Notes: generated from the letters alone by a model not told the origin. Positions 42,658 through 52,822 are shown, counted from the first letter of the stretch. The stretch: 64,000 bases of DNA from Olleya marilimosa CAM030 (GCF_000518485.1 NZ_JADR01000007.1:1-64000); one strand, 5' to 3'. Program-made: numbers and translations.

Positions 42658-44022
42658 TTAAATGTTTAATGGGTTGTAGCCTAAATAAGGGACTTCGGTT
42701 TCTTTAAAAGTAATTCCGTAATCTTTTAATTCTTCTAGAATTGGAGTATAGACCTCTTTAGTAATTGGTATTTGTACACCTGGAGTTGTAATCTTACCAT
42801 TTAAAATGGCTAAGGTTGCAATTGCCACAGGAAGTCCTACGGTTTTTGCCATAGCTGTGTAAGTTTGGTCTTCGCCAAGGGTAACCATTGTAGAGTCTAT
42901 TTGGTGTTTTTTACCATCAAGCTCATAACCAAATTTGTGGTACATGACAATCATGTCCTTGTCTTGAGGATCTAATGTCCAGCTGTCTAGTAATATTTTT
43001 TGTAATATTTGTGCAGGAGTTGCTTTTTTAAGTTCGACCATTTTAGTCTTGCTAAATAGGTCTAACTCTAAAAACTTGTCCCAAATAATATCGTCTTGAT
43101 CTATTTTTAAAGCATGTCTAAATTTAAGCTCAACAGAGTCTGTTGGACTGTAGGGTAAAAAGGCATTGACAAAGTCACGATAGGTCATATTCTCACTATC
43201 ATCAATAGTGTAACTGTCGTCAGTCATACCTAATGCAACAAAGACTTGCCAAGCTCTAGAAAATCCTACACGACGCATGGTCCCACGATATAATGTTTTT
43301 ACATTGTCAAGATTATATACGCTTTGGTATTTTAACGAGTCGCGATTGGCATAAGCTTCAAAGCGTCCAAATCCTTCCACGTCTAAAAACTCGGTGCGTC
43401 TAAATAAACGATTGTATGGTATGTATTTGTATGTGTTTTCTTGAAGAAATTTTGCTGCTCCACCTTGACCTGCTGTAACGACGTTTCTTGGGTTCCAGGT
43501 AAATTTATAATTCCATAAATTATTATCACTCTCTGGTGCTACTAAACCACCTGTAAACGATTCAAATAATATAATTTTTCCGCCTTTATCACGTATACCG
43601 TCAATAACTTGCATAGCACTCATGTGGTCTAATCCTGGATCCACACCAATCTCGTTCATAAACACCAATCCTTTGTCTTTTGCATCTTGGTCTAAAGCTT
43701 GCATCTCATCACTAACATAGGATGCAGTAACCATACTTTTATTAAAAGTAATGCAGTCTTTGGCAACTTCTATATGAAATCTTGCAGGCAACATTGATAC
43801 AACTATATCTGCTGCTTTAATAGCGTGTTCTCTAGATATTGGATCAAATACATCTAAGCTAATTGCCGAAGCGTTAGTATGATTTCCAATCATTATTTTT
43901 GCGCTTTCTACGTTTAAGTCACCAACCGTAATATGTAAATTTTCGGTTTCTGATTTATCTAATAAGTACTTAATAAGGTATGAGGTTGATTTTCCGGAAC
44001 CTATGACTAATATCTTTCGCAT
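42658..44022 (-). CDS. Saccharopine dehydrogenase family protein
   Basis: 454 residues. The NAD(P)-binding start is MRKILVIGSGKSTSYLIKYLL. Middle motifs are VVSMLPARFHIEVAKDCI, VTASYVSDEMQALDQDAKDKGL, FMNEIGVDPGLDHMSAMQVID, and FTWNPRNVVTAGQGGAAKFL. It resembles the glutamate-forming saccharopine dehydrogenase half of the LKR/SDH lysine-breakdown pathway. No lysine-ketoglutarate reductase lies beside it in this window. Monocistronic. Confidence 0.88.
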   Translation of the reverse strand: MRKILVIGSGKSTSYLIKYLLDKSETENLHITVGDLNVESAKIMIGNHTNASAISLDVFDPISREHAIKAADIVVSMLPARFHIEVAKDCITFNKSMVTASYVSDEMQALDQDAKDKGLVFMNEIGVDPGLDHMSAMQVIDGIRDKGGKIILFESFTGGLVAPESDNNLWNYKFTWNPRNVVTAGQGGAAKFLQENTYKYIPYNRLFRRTEFLDVEGFGRFEAYANRDSLKYQSVYNLDNVKTLYRGTMRRVGFSRAWQVFVALGMTDDSYTIDDSENMTYRDFVNAFLPYSPTDSVELKFRHALKIDQDDIIWDKFLELDLFSKTKMVELKKATPAQILQKILLDSWTLDPQDKDMIVMYHKFGYELDGKKHQIDSTMVTLGEDQTYTAMAKTVGLPVAIATLAILNGKITTPGVQIPITKEVYTPILEELKDYGITFKETEVPYLGYNPLNI

Positions 44023-44100
44023 AATGAGATTTGTTGAGTATTTTTGAACTACGAATGTAGAAAATTTTAATTGGGATAAAAACGAAAACGAAGTATTTAT

Positions 44101-44493
44101 ATGAATAAGAAGCTATTACTTTTAGGAACTATTTTAGGATTATTAAGTGTTGTTTTAGGCGCTTTTGGAGCACACGGATTAAAAGCTTTAGTCTCTGCCG
44201 AAGCGGTCCAAAGTTATGAAACTGGTGTGCGTTACCAAATGTACCATGCGTTATTACTATTGGTAATAGGAAGTCATAGTTTTGTAACGCAAAAATCTAA
44301 AACAATTATCTTTTACTTGGTGTTGTCAGGTATACTCTTGTTTTCAGGCTCTATTTACGGATTGGCAACTAACACATTAACCGCTTTTAATTTTAAATCG
44401 ATAGCGTTTGTAACACCAATAGGAGGCTTACTATTAATCTTGTCATGGCTTGTCCTGTTGATAAATATTTTAAAGATCAAACAGAATAATTAG
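44101..44493 (+). CDS. DUF423 membrane protein
   Basis: 130 residues with four membrane helices and the hallmark GAFGAHGLKALVSAEAVQSYETGVRYQMYHALLL. DUF423 (YgdD-like) is widespread and uncharacterised. Divergent from saccharopine dehydrogenase, 75 bases before pckA. Confidence 0.93.
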   Translation: MNKKLLLLGTILGLLSVVLGAFGAHGLKALVSAEAVQSYETGVRYQMYHALLLLVIGSHSFVTQKSKTIIFYLVLSGILLFSGSIYGLATNTLTAFNFKSIAFVTPIGGLLLILSWLVLLINILKIKQNN

Positions 44494-44524
44494 TATTTGT
44501 TTGGCGTTTCTAGTGTAATAATTT

Positions 44525-44532
44525 TAACTTTG
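44525..44532 (+). promoter_or_regulatory. Promoter of pckA
   Basis: TAACTTTG followed by CAAC matches TAnnTTTG, with a TTG at 44501-44503 giving a 21-base spacing, close to the TTG/TAnnTTTG arrangement described for Bacteroidota. Confidence 0.7.
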
Positions 44533-44567
44533 CAACTCAAACAACACATACACAACACACACAAATT

Positions 44568-46184
44568 ATGGTAGACCATACCCAATTTACGAAAACGATT
44601 GCGTTGGAACAATACGGAATCAAAAATGCCCAAGTAAAATATCAATTAACACCAGATCAATTACAAGAGGAAACTCTAGAAAAAGGTCAAGGTAAAGTAG
44701 CTTCATCTGGAGCCTTAGCGGTAAATACAGGCGAGTTTACAGGACGCTCTCCAATGGACCGTTTTATTGTAAAAGACAGTATTACTGAGGATAAAGTGTG
44801 GTGGGGAAATATCAACATTCCTTTTGATGCTGATAAGTTTCAAAAACTATACGATAAAGTAACAGCTTACTTATCTAACAAAGAAGTTTTTGTTAGAGAT
44901 AGTTTTGCTTGTGCAGATGAAAACTACAAACTAAACATTCGTGTTATAAATGAGTATCCATGGAGTAACATGTTTGCTTATAATATGTTTTTAAGACCAA
45001 CTGAAGACGAATTAAAAGATTTTACACCAGAATGGACTGTAGTTAATGCACCAGGTTTTATGGCAGATCCAGAAGTGGATGGTACACGTCAGCATAACTT
45101 TGCAATTTTAGATTTTACTAGAAAAATTGCTTTAATTGGTGGTACAGGTTACACAGGAGAAATTAAAAAAGGAATCTTCTCTGCACTAAATTTTATTTTA
45201 CCAGTTTATAAAAACACATTACCAATGCACTGTAGTGCAAATGTTGGTAAGGATGGAGATACTGCAATTTTCTTTGGACTTTCTGGAACTGGTAAAACAA
45301 CCTTGTCTACAGATCCTGACAGAAGTTTAATTGGAGATGATGAGCATGGTTGGACTGCAGAAAATACGGTATTTAATTTTGAAGGTGGTTGTTACGCTAA
45401 AGTAATTAACTTGTCTGGAGAACAAGAACCAGAAATTTTTGGTGCGATTAAAAAAGGAGCTATCCTTGAAAACGTGATCATGAATGATGAAGGTGAGGTT
45501 GATTTTGAAGATACTTCTATTACACAAAATACGCGTGTAAGTTATCCAATACATCATATTGAAAACATTAGAGTACCATCTACAGGAGAGAACCCTAAGA
45601 ATATTTTCTTTTTAACAGCAGATGCTTTTGGAGTATTGCCTCCAATATCTAAATTAACTCCAGCTCAAGCGGCATTCCATTTTATATCTGGTTATACTGC
45701 AAAAGTAGCAGGTACAGAAGCAGGAATTACTGAGCCAGTACCAAGTTTTTCTGCTTGTTTTGGAGCGCCTTTTATGCCTTTACATCCAACAAAATATGCT
45801 GAGATGTTAAGTAAAAAAATGAAAGATGCTAACGTTAACGTGTGGTTGATTAACACGGGTTGGACTGGTGGTTCTTACGGTGTAGGAAGCAGAATTAAAT
45901 TAAAATATACGCGTGCTATGATTAGTGCAGTGCTTAATGGAGATTTAGGACTGTATAATTATAAAGATTATCACATCCATTCTGTATTTGGTGTCGCACA
46001 ACCTAGAACTTGTCCAGGAGTGCCTGATGAGGTGTTAAGCCCAAGAGCAACCTGGAAGGATGATAAAGAATATTACAAAACAGCATTTAAACTAGCTAAT
46101 GCATTTAGAGAGAATTTTGAGAAATTTGAATCTTATGCTAGTGAAGAAATTAGACGTGGTGGACCACAACGTTATGCTGAATAG
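44568..46184 (+). CDS. pckA: Phosphoenolpyruvate carboxykinase (ATP)
   Basis: 538 residues. The P-loop is FFGLSGTGKTTLSTDP, and the metal/substrate sites show in NTGEFTGRSPMDRFIV, GDDEHGW and NTRVSYPIHHI. It converts oxaloacetate to PEP for gluconeogenesis, or the reverse. The length and ATP-type motif identify the ATP-dependent enzyme. Closed by a strong terminator. Confidence 0.98.
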   Translation: MVDHTQFTKTIALEQYGIKNAQVKYQLTPDQLQEETLEKGQGKVASSGALAVNTGEFTGRSPMDRFIVKDSITEDKVWWGNINIPFDADKFQKLYDKVTAYLSNKEVFVRDSFACADENYKLNIRVINEYPWSNMFAYNMFLRPTEDELKDFTPEWTVVNAPGFMADPEVDGTRQHNFAILDFTRKIALIGGTGYTGEIKKGIFSALNFILPVYKNTLPMHCSANVGKDGDTAIFFGLSGTGKTTLSTDPDRSLIGDDEHGWTAENTVFNFEGGCYAKVINLSGEQEPEIFGAIKKGAILENVIMNDEGEVDFEDTSITQNTRVSYPIHHIENIRVPSTGENPKNIFFLTADAFGVLPPISKLTPAQAAFHFISGYTAKVAGTEAGITEPVPSFSACFGAPFMPLHPTKYAEMLSKKMKDANVNVWLINTGWTGGSYGVGSRIKLKYTRAMISAVLNGDLGLYNYKDYHIHSVFGVAQPRTCPGVPDEVLSPRATWKDDKEYYKTAFKLANAFRENFEKFESYASEEIRRGGPQRYAE

Positions 46185-46207
46185 TAATAGATAAAGTGTT
46201 AATAAAA

Positions 46208-46243
46208 AAAGCGCCAATTGAAATTTTCAATTGGCGCTTTTTA
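46208..46243. terminator. Bidirectional terminator between pckA and hemD
   Basis: 16-bp stem AAAGCGCCAATTGAAA with its complement (46208-46240), flanked by A and T runs, between convergent genes. Confidence 0.88.
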
Positions 46244-46263
46244 ATGTATTATAGTTTAAAGGT

Positions 46264-47013
46264 TTATTTACCTTTGTTAACCTTGTCAATATATTTTTGA
46301 AGTGCCATAGTCATAGATGGTGTTTCAGGTGTTGGCGCAGCAATATCTACACGTAATCCTTTTTCTTCAACAGCTTTAATGGTTGTGTTACCAAAAACAG
46401 CAATTCTAGTATCGTTTTGTTTAAATTCCGGAAAGTTATGGAATAAAGACTCAATACCACTTGGGCTAAAAAACACTAATATGTCGTAAGTTACATTTTC
46501 TAAATCTGATAAGTCACTAATAACTGTTTTGTAAAATACAGCTTCTTTCCAGTCTATATTAAGTGCATTTAATGTTTCCGGCACCTCTGGCTTTAACTTG
46601 TCAGTTGTAGGTAGTAAAAACTTTTCATCCTTATATTTTTTTATTAAAGGTGATAAGTCAGCAAAATTACGTTTACCAACATAAATTTTACGCTTTCTGT
46701 AAACAACATATTTTTGCAAATAGTAAGCAACTGCTTCAGATTGACAAAAGTATTTCATAGAATCTGGCACTTTAAAGCGCATTTCTTCTGCAACTCTAAA
46801 AAAGTGGTCTACTGCATTTCTACTAGTTAGAATAATAGCAGAGTAGTTTTTTAAATCTACTTTTTGTTGTCTGATATCTTTGGATGGCACACCCTCAACA
46901 TGAATAAAAGGTCTAAAGTCAATTTTAACTTTCTGTTTTTCAGAAAGATCAAAATAAGGCGAATTTTCTATTTTAGGTTCCGGTTGCGAGACTAAAATCG
47001 TTTTCACTTTCAT
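46264..47013 (-). CDS. hemD: Uroporphyrinogen-III synthase family protein
   Basis: 249 residues from the ATG at 47013 (MKVKTILVSQPEPK); a frame extension to 47040 would run into the preceding gene. HemD signatures are AIILTSRNAVDHFFRVAEE, KYFCQSEAVAYYL and VTYDILVFFSPSGIESLFHNF, with FGNTTIKAVEEKGLRVDIAAPTP near the end. It makes the ring-D-inverted precursor of haem. DUF4271 sits 17 bases upstream, a fixed pairing in Bacteroidota. Confidence 0.9.
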   Translation of the reverse strand: MKVKTILVSQPEPKIENSPYFDLSEKQKVKIDFRPFIHVEGVPSKDIRQQKVDLKNYSAIILTSRNAVDHFFRVAEEMRFKVPDSMKYFCQSEAVAYYLQKYVVYRKRKIYVGKRNFADLSPLIKKYKDEKFLLPTTDKLKPEVPETLNALNIDWKEAVFYKTVISDLSDLENVTYDILVFFSPSGIESLFHNFPEFKQNDTRIAVFGNTTIKAVEEKGLRVDIAAPTPETPSMTMALQKYIDKVNKGK

Positions 47014-47030
47014 ACGTTGTATAATTTTAT

Positions 47031-47681
47031 TTAGACCCAATTAGTTGTAATAATTTTATATAAAACAACATAGGGTGCAATTTCGAGAGTGCAAAGATAC
47101 AAAATAAAATAAAACAAGCTCTTCCTAAAGACATTAAGATTGTTCTTAATAAATAAAAACAATCCAAATAATTGTATAGATAGTAGGATAGCAAGCAGTG
47201 TAATTAAAACAATATGGCTAGGTGGTATGCTGTAGATTAGCAGTGCGTTAAGAGGTAAAAGTAGTAGTCCAATAAAATTTTGAAAGCTGGTTTTTTCAAA
47301 AATATACTTATCAATAATTGGTTCAATATCTAATACGCTAGATAGTAACCTTTCAAAAAGGACCTTCAAAATTAAAAACAATCCTATTAGTAATGCATAT
47401 TTAAAGACATCCATTTGTGGAATGGCATTTGAGGCTTGATTGCTTAAATAGATGTGTAATAACAGTCCTAAATTTATAATAAAATTTAAAAATAATAGCC
47501 CTTCAAATAAATCAAAAAAACGTTGTTCTTTTATATATTGGTTAGTGTGTCTAGAGTTAAATAGTAGTAAAATAAACTCATTAAATCTTTTAGTAAATAG
47601 GGACTTTGATAGCGCTACAATGATTAGGCAACCTATAAAGGTTAGGGTTAATATATCAACAGTATATAGGTCTCTTAGCAT
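47031..47681 (-). CDS. DUF4271 membrane protein
   Basis: 216 residues with about six membrane helices. The family pattern includes FLNFIINLGLLLHIYL and ETSFQNFIGLLLLPLNALLIY. Function unknown; it precedes hemD and shares its transcript. Confidence 0.85.
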   Translation of the reverse strand: MLRDLYTVDILTLTFIGCLIIVALSKSLFTKRFNEFILLLFNSRHTNQYIKEQRFFDLFEGLLFLNFIINLGLLLHIYLSNQASNAIPQMDVFKYALLIGLFLILKVLFERLLSSVLDIEPIIDKYIFEKTSFQNFIGLLLLPLNALLIYSIPPSHIVLITLLAILLSIQLFGLFLFIKNNLNVFRKSLFYFILYLCTLEIAPYVVLYKIITTNWV

Positions 47682-47760
47682 GGCATAAAATTATTATTTT
47701 TTAATATCAAATCGATTAATAATTAAGTAATTTTTATAATTAAGTAATTTTATAAAAATG

Positions 47761-47768
47761 TACATTTG
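47761..47768 (+). promoter_or_regulatory. Promoter -7 box for the GT2-pyrC-DUF4296 operon
   Basis: TACATTTG followed by CC, 21 bases before the glycosyltransferase start; matches TAnnTTTG. Confidence 0.6.
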
Positions 47769-47789
47769 CCTAAATTTTAATTAGTATTG

Positions 47790-48515
47790 ATGCAGGACGC
47801 TGTTGTTATTATACCAACATACAACGAAATTGAGAATATAGAAGCTATTTTAAGTGCAGTGTTTGCGCTTCCTAAAGCATTTGATGTATTGGTGGTGGAT
47901 GATAATTCACCGGATCAAACAGCAGTAAAAGTGAAAGCATTACAATCAGAATATAATAATCAATTATTTTTAGAGGTTAGAAAGGAAAAATCTGGATTAG
48001 GTACCGCTTACATACATGGTTTTAAATGGGCTTTAAAAAAGCATTACCAATATATTTTCGAGATGGACGCAGATTTTTCTCACAACCCAAAGGATTTAAT
48101 ACGTTTATATGATGCTTGTCATACTAATCAAGCAGACATAGCAATAGGATCGCGTTATGTAAAGGGTGTCAATGTAGTCAATTGGCCTTTAGGACGTGTA
48201 ATATTGTCTTATGGTGCTTCTATTTATGTAAGATTAATAACCGGAATGCGTATTAATGACGCTACAGCTGGTTTTATATGTTATAAAAGACAGGTTTTAG
48301 AACAACTAAATTTAGACCAAATTAAGTTTGTAGGTTATGCGTTTCAGATAGAAATGAAATTTAAAGCGTATTTAAAAAAGTTTAAATTAGTGGAAGTGCC
48401 TGTCATATTTACCGATAGAACAAAAGGTGAATCTAAATTAAGTTCTGGCATAATATCTGAAGCTATATTCGGAGTTATTAGTATGAAATTAAAAAGTTTA
48501 TTCAAATCCAATTAA
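47790..48515 (+). CDS. Polyprenol monophosphomannose synthase-like GT2 glycosyltransferase
   Basis: 241 residues from the ATG at 47790; a TTG one codon earlier opens the frame. The GT-A fold has VVIIPTYNEIENI, VLVVDDNSPDQTA, the DxD-type EMDADFSHNP, and GSRYVKGVNVVNWPLGR. The family transfers mannose or another sugar from a nucleotide sugar to a polyprenyl phosphate carrier, used for glycoprotein or glycolipid assembly. No C-terminal membrane segment. Pairs with pyrC three bases downstream. Confidence 0.92.
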   Translation: MQDAVVIIPTYNEIENIEAILSAVFALPKAFDVLVVDDNSPDQTAVKVKALQSEYNNQLFLEVRKEKSGLGTAYIHGFKWALKKHYQYIFEMDADFSHNPKDLIRLYDACHTNQADIAIGSRYVKGVNVVNWPLGRVILSYGASIYVRLITGMRINDATAGFICYKRQVLEQLNLDQIKFVGYAFQIEMKFKAYLKKFKLVEVPVIFTDRTKGESKLSSGIISEAIFGVISMKLKSLFKSN

Positions 48516-48518
48516 ACA

Positions 48519-49865
48519 ATGCAAAACAAAAAGACACTTATTAAAAATGCAAAAATCGTTAATGAAGGCACAATTTTTAATGGTGATATATTAATCGAAG
48601 GTCAGTTTATTACAAAAATTGATCATTCTATTAGCCCAAAATCTGCAGATGTTAATGTTTTTGACGCAGAGGGTAAATATGTCATTCCAGGAGCAATTGA
48701 TGATCAAGTGCATTTTAGAGAGCCAGGTTTAACGCATAAAGCAAATATAGAGACAGAATCTAGAGCTGCAATTGCTGGTGGTATCACCTCTTTTATAGAG
48801 ATGCCAAATACTAATCCGCAAACAACAACTATTGAAAAATTAGACGAAAAATTTGCAATTGCTGCTAAAAAATCTTGGGCTAACTATTCTTTTATGTTTG
48901 GTGGTACTAACGACAATTTAGAAGAAATTTTAAAGGTCAATAAAAAGGAAGTTGCAGGTTTAAAATTATTTTTAGGATCGTCAACAGGTAATATGCTTGT
49001 TGATAATCCAGAGGTTTTAGAAAAAATATTTAAGAGTACAGATTTATTAATCTCAGTACATTGTGAGGACGAAGCAACCATCCAAAAAAACTTAGACATT
49101 TATAAGGAGCGTTATGGAGATGATATTCCTGTTAATTTTCATCCTATAATTAGAAGTGAAGACGCTTGTTATATTTCCTCTTCTAAGGCTATAGAATTGG
49201 CTAAAAAAACAGGTGCACGTTTACATGTGTTTCATTTATCAACAGGAAAGGAAACCGAGTTGTTTGACAATAAATTACCTTTAAAAGATAAAAAGATTAC
49301 TGCAGAGGTTTGCATACACCACCTTTGGTTTAGCGATAAAGATTATGACGATAAAGGCACACTAATTAAATGGAATCCTGCGGTTAAAACCGAAAAAGAT
49401 CGTGAACAGTTACTTAAAGCTTTATTAGATGATAAAATTGATGTCATCGCAACAGATCATGCACCACATACTTTTGAAGAAAAATCAAATGTATATACCT
49501 CTGCACCATCTGGAGGACCTTTAGTACAGCATGCATTACCAGCATTATTTGAAATGTATCATGATGGAGATATTTCTATCGAGAAAATTGTAGAAAAGTT
49601 TTGTCACAATCCTGCTATCTTATTTGAAGTAGAAAAACGTGGATATATCAAAGAAGGCTATTTTGCAGACTTAGTTGTAGTAGATTTAAACAACCCATGG
49701 ACAGTCAACAAAGACAATATTTTATATAAATGTGGATGGTCTCCTTTTGAAGGTACAACTTTTAAATCTAGAATTACTCATACGTTTGTAAATGGTGGTT
49801 TAGCATACAAAAACTTTAAGTTTTATGATACTAACTACGCGCAACGCTTAACTTTTAATAGATAG
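48519..49865 (+). CDS. pyrC: Dihydroorotase (type I)
   Basis: 448 residues. It catalyses ring closure of carbamoyl aspartate in pyrimidine synthesis. Motifs are PGAIDDQVHFREPGLTHKA, AIAGGITSFIEMPNTNPQ, the carboxylated lysine region GLKLFLGSSTGNML, ISVHCEDEA, RLHVFHLSTGKETE and the catalytic DVIATDHAPHT. The usual HxH metal pair near the N terminus reads QVH, so the first histidine is replaced by glutamine. Because all other signatures are present the gene is probably active. Sits between a GT2 and a DUF4296 gene. Confidence 0.92.
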   Translation: MQNKKTLIKNAKIVNEGTIFNGDILIEGQFITKIDHSISPKSADVNVFDAEGKYVIPGAIDDQVHFREPGLTHKANIETESRAAIAGGITSFIEMPNTNPQTTTIEKLDEKFAIAAKKSWANYSFMFGGTNDNLEEILKVNKKEVAGLKLFLGSSTGNMLVDNPEVLEKIFKSTDLLISVHCEDEATIQKNLDIYKERYGDDIPVNFHPIIRSEDACYISSSKAIELAKKTGARLHVFHLSTGKETELFDNKLPLKDKKITAEVCIHHLWFSDKDYDDKGTLIKWNPAVKTEKDREQLLKALLDDKIDVIATDHAPHTFEEKSNVYTSAPSGGPLVQHALPALFEMYHDGDISIEKIVEKFCHNPAILFEVEKRGYIKEGYFADLVVVDLNNPWTVNKDNILYKCGWSPFEGTTFKSRITHTFVNGGLAYKNFKFYDTNYAQRLTFNR

Positions 49866-49867
49866 TT

Positions 49868-50296
49868 ATGTTAAAACAGAACATTGTAATATACATATTT
49901 ATAACCTTGTTATTTGTGTCTTGTTACGGAATTGATAGACCTAAAAAACCTGAAAATTTAATGAGTAAGGATAAAATGGTTGATGTTCTGGTAGAGTTAG
50001 CATTAGTATCATCTGCTAAAGGAATTAATAAGCGCGAGCTTGAAAACAAAGGGATTGTTCCAGATACTTTTGTGTATAAAAAACACAAAATAGACAGTAC
50101 CATATTTGCAAATAGTAATAACTACTATGCATATGATATTGATGAGTATTCCCAAATTTACAAAGACGTAAGGGATAGCCTTGAAAGTTTAAGGACTTTT
50201 TACAAAGACGTAGAGAAAAAAGAAAACCTTATTAAAGATAAAGAACTTAAAGAAACCCTTAAGGACAAGGTTAAGCGTGTAAAAACAGCAAAGTAG
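49868..50296 (+). CDS. DUF4296 lipoprotein
   Basis: 142 residues with a lipoprotein signal (MLKQNIVIYIFITLLFVSCYG; lipobox FVSC). The DUF4296 part (about 28-110) has LMSKDKMVDVLVELALVSSAKG and the FANSNNYYAYDIDEYSQIYKDV segment, and a Lys/Glu-rich C-terminal helix follows. Bacteroidota family of unknown function, two bases after pyrC. Its 3' end overlaps the convergent epimerase by 26 bases. Confidence 0.88.
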   Translation: MLKQNIVIYIFITLLFVSCYGIDRPKKPENLMSKDKMVDVLVELALVSSAKGINKRELENKGIVPDTFVYKKHKIDSTIFANSNNYYAYDIDEYSQIYKDVRDSLESLRTFYKDVEKKENLIKDKELKETLKDKVKRVKTAK

Positions 50297-51278
50297 TTTG
50301 TTCTATGCTATTGTTTATACTTGTAAAATTATAATCAATTGCGTTTATAATCTTACTATTACTAAATTGGCTTTGTGACAAAGCAGAATGTGCTGTTTGT
50401 TTAGATAATAAGCGTCGTTTTCCTGTTAGTTTATGTCGCAACCAATCTAATCGCCAACCTAAAGCTAATATTTGCTTTGTGGCTTTCTTTTTTGGAGGTG
50501 TTACATTTAGGTAGTGCGCAGTTTTGTATATAAAATCTTTAAAAGTTAAGTTTTCGGAAACAACAATGTAGCGTTCGTTAACAATACTGCTTTGCATAAG
50601 CTTAATCATGCAATTAACAACATCTTTAACGTCCACATAGCCTGTGCTTCCTGTAGTATAATAGGTCATCCCTTTTTTTACCATGGTAATCAGCGATCCA
50701 CTACCATAATTCCAAATACCAGGACCAATTATAATACCTGGATTTATAATAACAGCATCCAAACCTTCTTGTGTGCCACGCCAAACTTCAAGCTCTGCAC
50801 CATATTTGGTAATTGCATAAACACTATTATCAAATTCCTTATTCCAATCAGTGTCTTCAGTAATTAAAGTTTCAGTTGTAGTTGGTGTACCAATAGCAGC
50901 TATGGAGCTAACATAGCATAGTTTTTTTACATGATTTGATAAACAAAGATTCACAATATTTGCTGTCCCTTCAATATTAGTTTTTCTAAGTAGTTCAAAT
51001 TTATTTGGCTCAAAAGACACAAATGCAGCACAATGATAAACATGGGTAATACCATTAAAAGCTTCAGTTAAATCTGGTATATTATTTAAGTCGGCTTTTA
51101 CCCACTCAATACTATTAAATAGTATGTCAGGTGTTTTAGTGTAATAACTAAAAATACGTTTAACGGTTTCAAACTTTTTTTCGTTTCTATAAATAGCACG
51201 TACAGATTGATTTTCATTTAATAAATTAAATAATAAATGCGCACCAACTAAACCTGTTCCTCCTGTAACTAAAATCAT
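50271..51278 (-). CDS. NAD(P)-dependent epimerase/dehydratase family protein (extended SDR)
   Basis: 335 residues. The Rossmann start is MILVTGGTGLVGAHLLFNLL. ITHVYHCAAFVSFEP, the catalytic YAITKYGAELEVW (YxxxK) and INPGIIIGPGIWNYG follow. It resembles dihydroflavonol reductase/NAD-epimerase types, acting on a nucleotide sugar or a small carbonyl substrate; the substrate cannot be told. Monocistronic. Confidence 0.92.
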   Translation of the reverse strand: MILVTGGTGLVGAHLLFNLLNENQSVRAIYRNEKKFETVKRIFSYYTKTPDILFNSIEWVKADLNNIPDLTEAFNGITHVYHCAAFVSFEPNKFELLRKTNIEGTANIVNLCLSNHVKKLCYVSSIAAIGTPTTTETLITEDTDWNKEFDNSVYAITKYGAELEVWRGTQEGLDAVIINPGIIIGPGIWNYGSGSLITMVKKGMTYYTTGSTGYVDVKDVVNCMIKLMQSSIVNERYIVVSENLTFKDFIYKTAHYLNVTPPKKKATKQILALGWRLDWLRHKLTGKRRLLSKQTAHSALSQSQFSNSKIINAIDYNFTSINNSIEQTTLLFLHA

Positions 51279-51330
51279 ACCTCTAAGGTAATAAATATTA
51301 GATATTGTATGTAGTTTATGGCACGATTTT

Positions 51331-51338
51331 TATCTTTG
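51331..51338 (+). promoter_or_regulatory. Promoter -7 box for tyrS
   Basis: TATCTTTG followed by CG, 27 bases before the ATG; an exact TAnnTTTG match. Confidence 0.65.
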
Positions 51339-51365
51339 CGTCTTCAATAATAAAACCACACTAAA

Positions 51366-52676
51366 ATGGCTAATGCATTTGTAGAAGAATTAAGATGGAG
51401 AGGGATGGTACACGATATCATGCCAGGAACCGAAGAGCAACTTGATAAAGAGATGACCACAGCCTATATTGGTTTTGACCCAACATCAGACTCGTTACAC
51501 ATAGGTAGTTTAGTGCCAATTATATTATTAGTGCATTTAAAAAAAGCAGGTCACAAACCAGTAGCTTTAGTAGGTGGAGCAACAGGTATGATTGGAGACC
51601 CTTCTGGTAAAAGTGACGAGCGTAATTTATTGGACGAAGCAACACTTAATCATAACGTAGCAGGTATTAAGTCTGTATTGTCTCGTTTTTTAGACTTTAA
51701 CTCTAACGATATAAACGCACCAGTTTTAGTTAATAATTATGATTGGATGAAGTCGTTTTCATTCATAGATTTTGCGCGTGACGTAGGTAAACGTATTACT
51801 GTAAACTACATGATGGCTAAGGATAGTGTTAAAAAACGTCTGTCTGGAGAAGAAGGTAATGTAGGTATGAGTTTTACTGAGTTTACTTACCAATTAATCC
51901 AAGGATACGATTTTTACCATTTACACAAAAACCTTAATTGTAAATTACAAATGGGTGGAAGTGATCAATGGGGAAACATCACCACAGGTACAGAATTAGT
52001 AAGACGTATGAATGTTGGTGACGACACAGCTAAAGCTTACGCTATGACCTGTCCATTAATTACAAAAGCAGACGGAAGTAAATTTGGTAAAAGCGAAGGT
52101 GGTAATGTTTGGTTAGATACTGATAAAACCAGTGTATATAAATTCTACCAATTTTGGTTAAACAGCTCAGACGAAGATGCAGAAAAGTACATCAAAATTT
52201 TTACCTTTTTAGATAAAGATACCATTGAGGCTTTAATATTAGATCATAAAGAGAATCCAGGTTTTAGAACCTTACAAAAGCGATTAGCAGAAGAGGTGAC
52301 TACTTTTGTACACAGTAAAGAAGAATTAGAAAATGCTGAAAAAGCATCAGGAATATTATTTAGTAAAGATTTTAAAAATGAAATTAAGCAGCTAAACGAA
52401 AATTTATTTTTAGATGTTTTTGAAGGTGTGCCACAAGCCGAAGTGTCTATGGACAAAATCGAAGCTGGTTTAGACATGATTGCTGCATTAGCTGCCGAAA
52501 CTGATTTTTTAGCCAGTAATGGAGAAGCACGTCGTGCATTAAAAGAAAACTCGGTGTCTGTAAATAAGGATAAAGTAAAAGAAGATTATATAATTACTAA
52601 AGACGATTTAATTAACGATAAGTACATTGTAATTAACAGAGGTAAAAAAACAACCTTTATCATTAAAGCTATTTAA
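51366..52676 (+). CDS. tyrS: Tyrosyl-tRNA synthetase
   Basis: 436 residues. HIGH-type: [23 protein letters not shown]-type: [16 protein letters not shown]. Other sites are [19 protein letters not shown] and [15 protein letters not shown]. The C-terminal S4-like domain closes the protein ([18 protein letters not shown]). Monocistronic with terminator. Confidence 0.98.
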   Translation: MANAFVEELRWRGMVHDIMPGTEEQLDKEMTTAYIGFDPTSDSLHIGSLVPIILLVHLKKAGHKPVALVGGATGMIGDPSGKSDERNLLDEATLNHNVAGIKSVLSRFLDFNSNDINAPVLVNNYDWMKSFSFIDFARDVGKRITVNYMMAKDSVKKRLSGEEGNVGMSFTEFTYQLIQGYDFYHLHKNLNCKLQMGGSDQWGNITTGTELVRRMNVGDDTAKAYAMTCPLITKADGSKFGKSEGGNVWLDTDKTSVYKFYQFWLNSSDEDAEKYIKIFTFLDKDTIEALILDHKENPGFRTLQKRLAEEVTTFVHSKEELENAEKASGILFSKDFKNEIKQLNENLFLDVFEGVPQAEVSMDKIEAGLDMIAALAAETDFLASNGEARRALKENSVSVNKDKVKEDYIITKDDLINDKYIVINRGKKTTFIIKAI

Positions 52677-52719
52677 TAAATGCTGAGGGTGTATATCTCA
52701 AATACTATTATAAATAATA

Positions 52720-52753
52720 AAGCCTGCTTAAAATAAGCAGGCTTTTTTTATGA
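52720..52753 (+). terminator. Terminator after tyrS
   Basis: 12-bp stem AAAGCCTGCTTA with its complement (52720-52731, 52735-52746), loop AAA, seven-T run. Confidence 0.88.
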
Positions 52754-52822
52754 ACTCAGTTAACCAACTAAAAACTAATTTCTCTTTTTCATATGTAGTT
52801 GGTCGTCTCTTTTATTAATACC

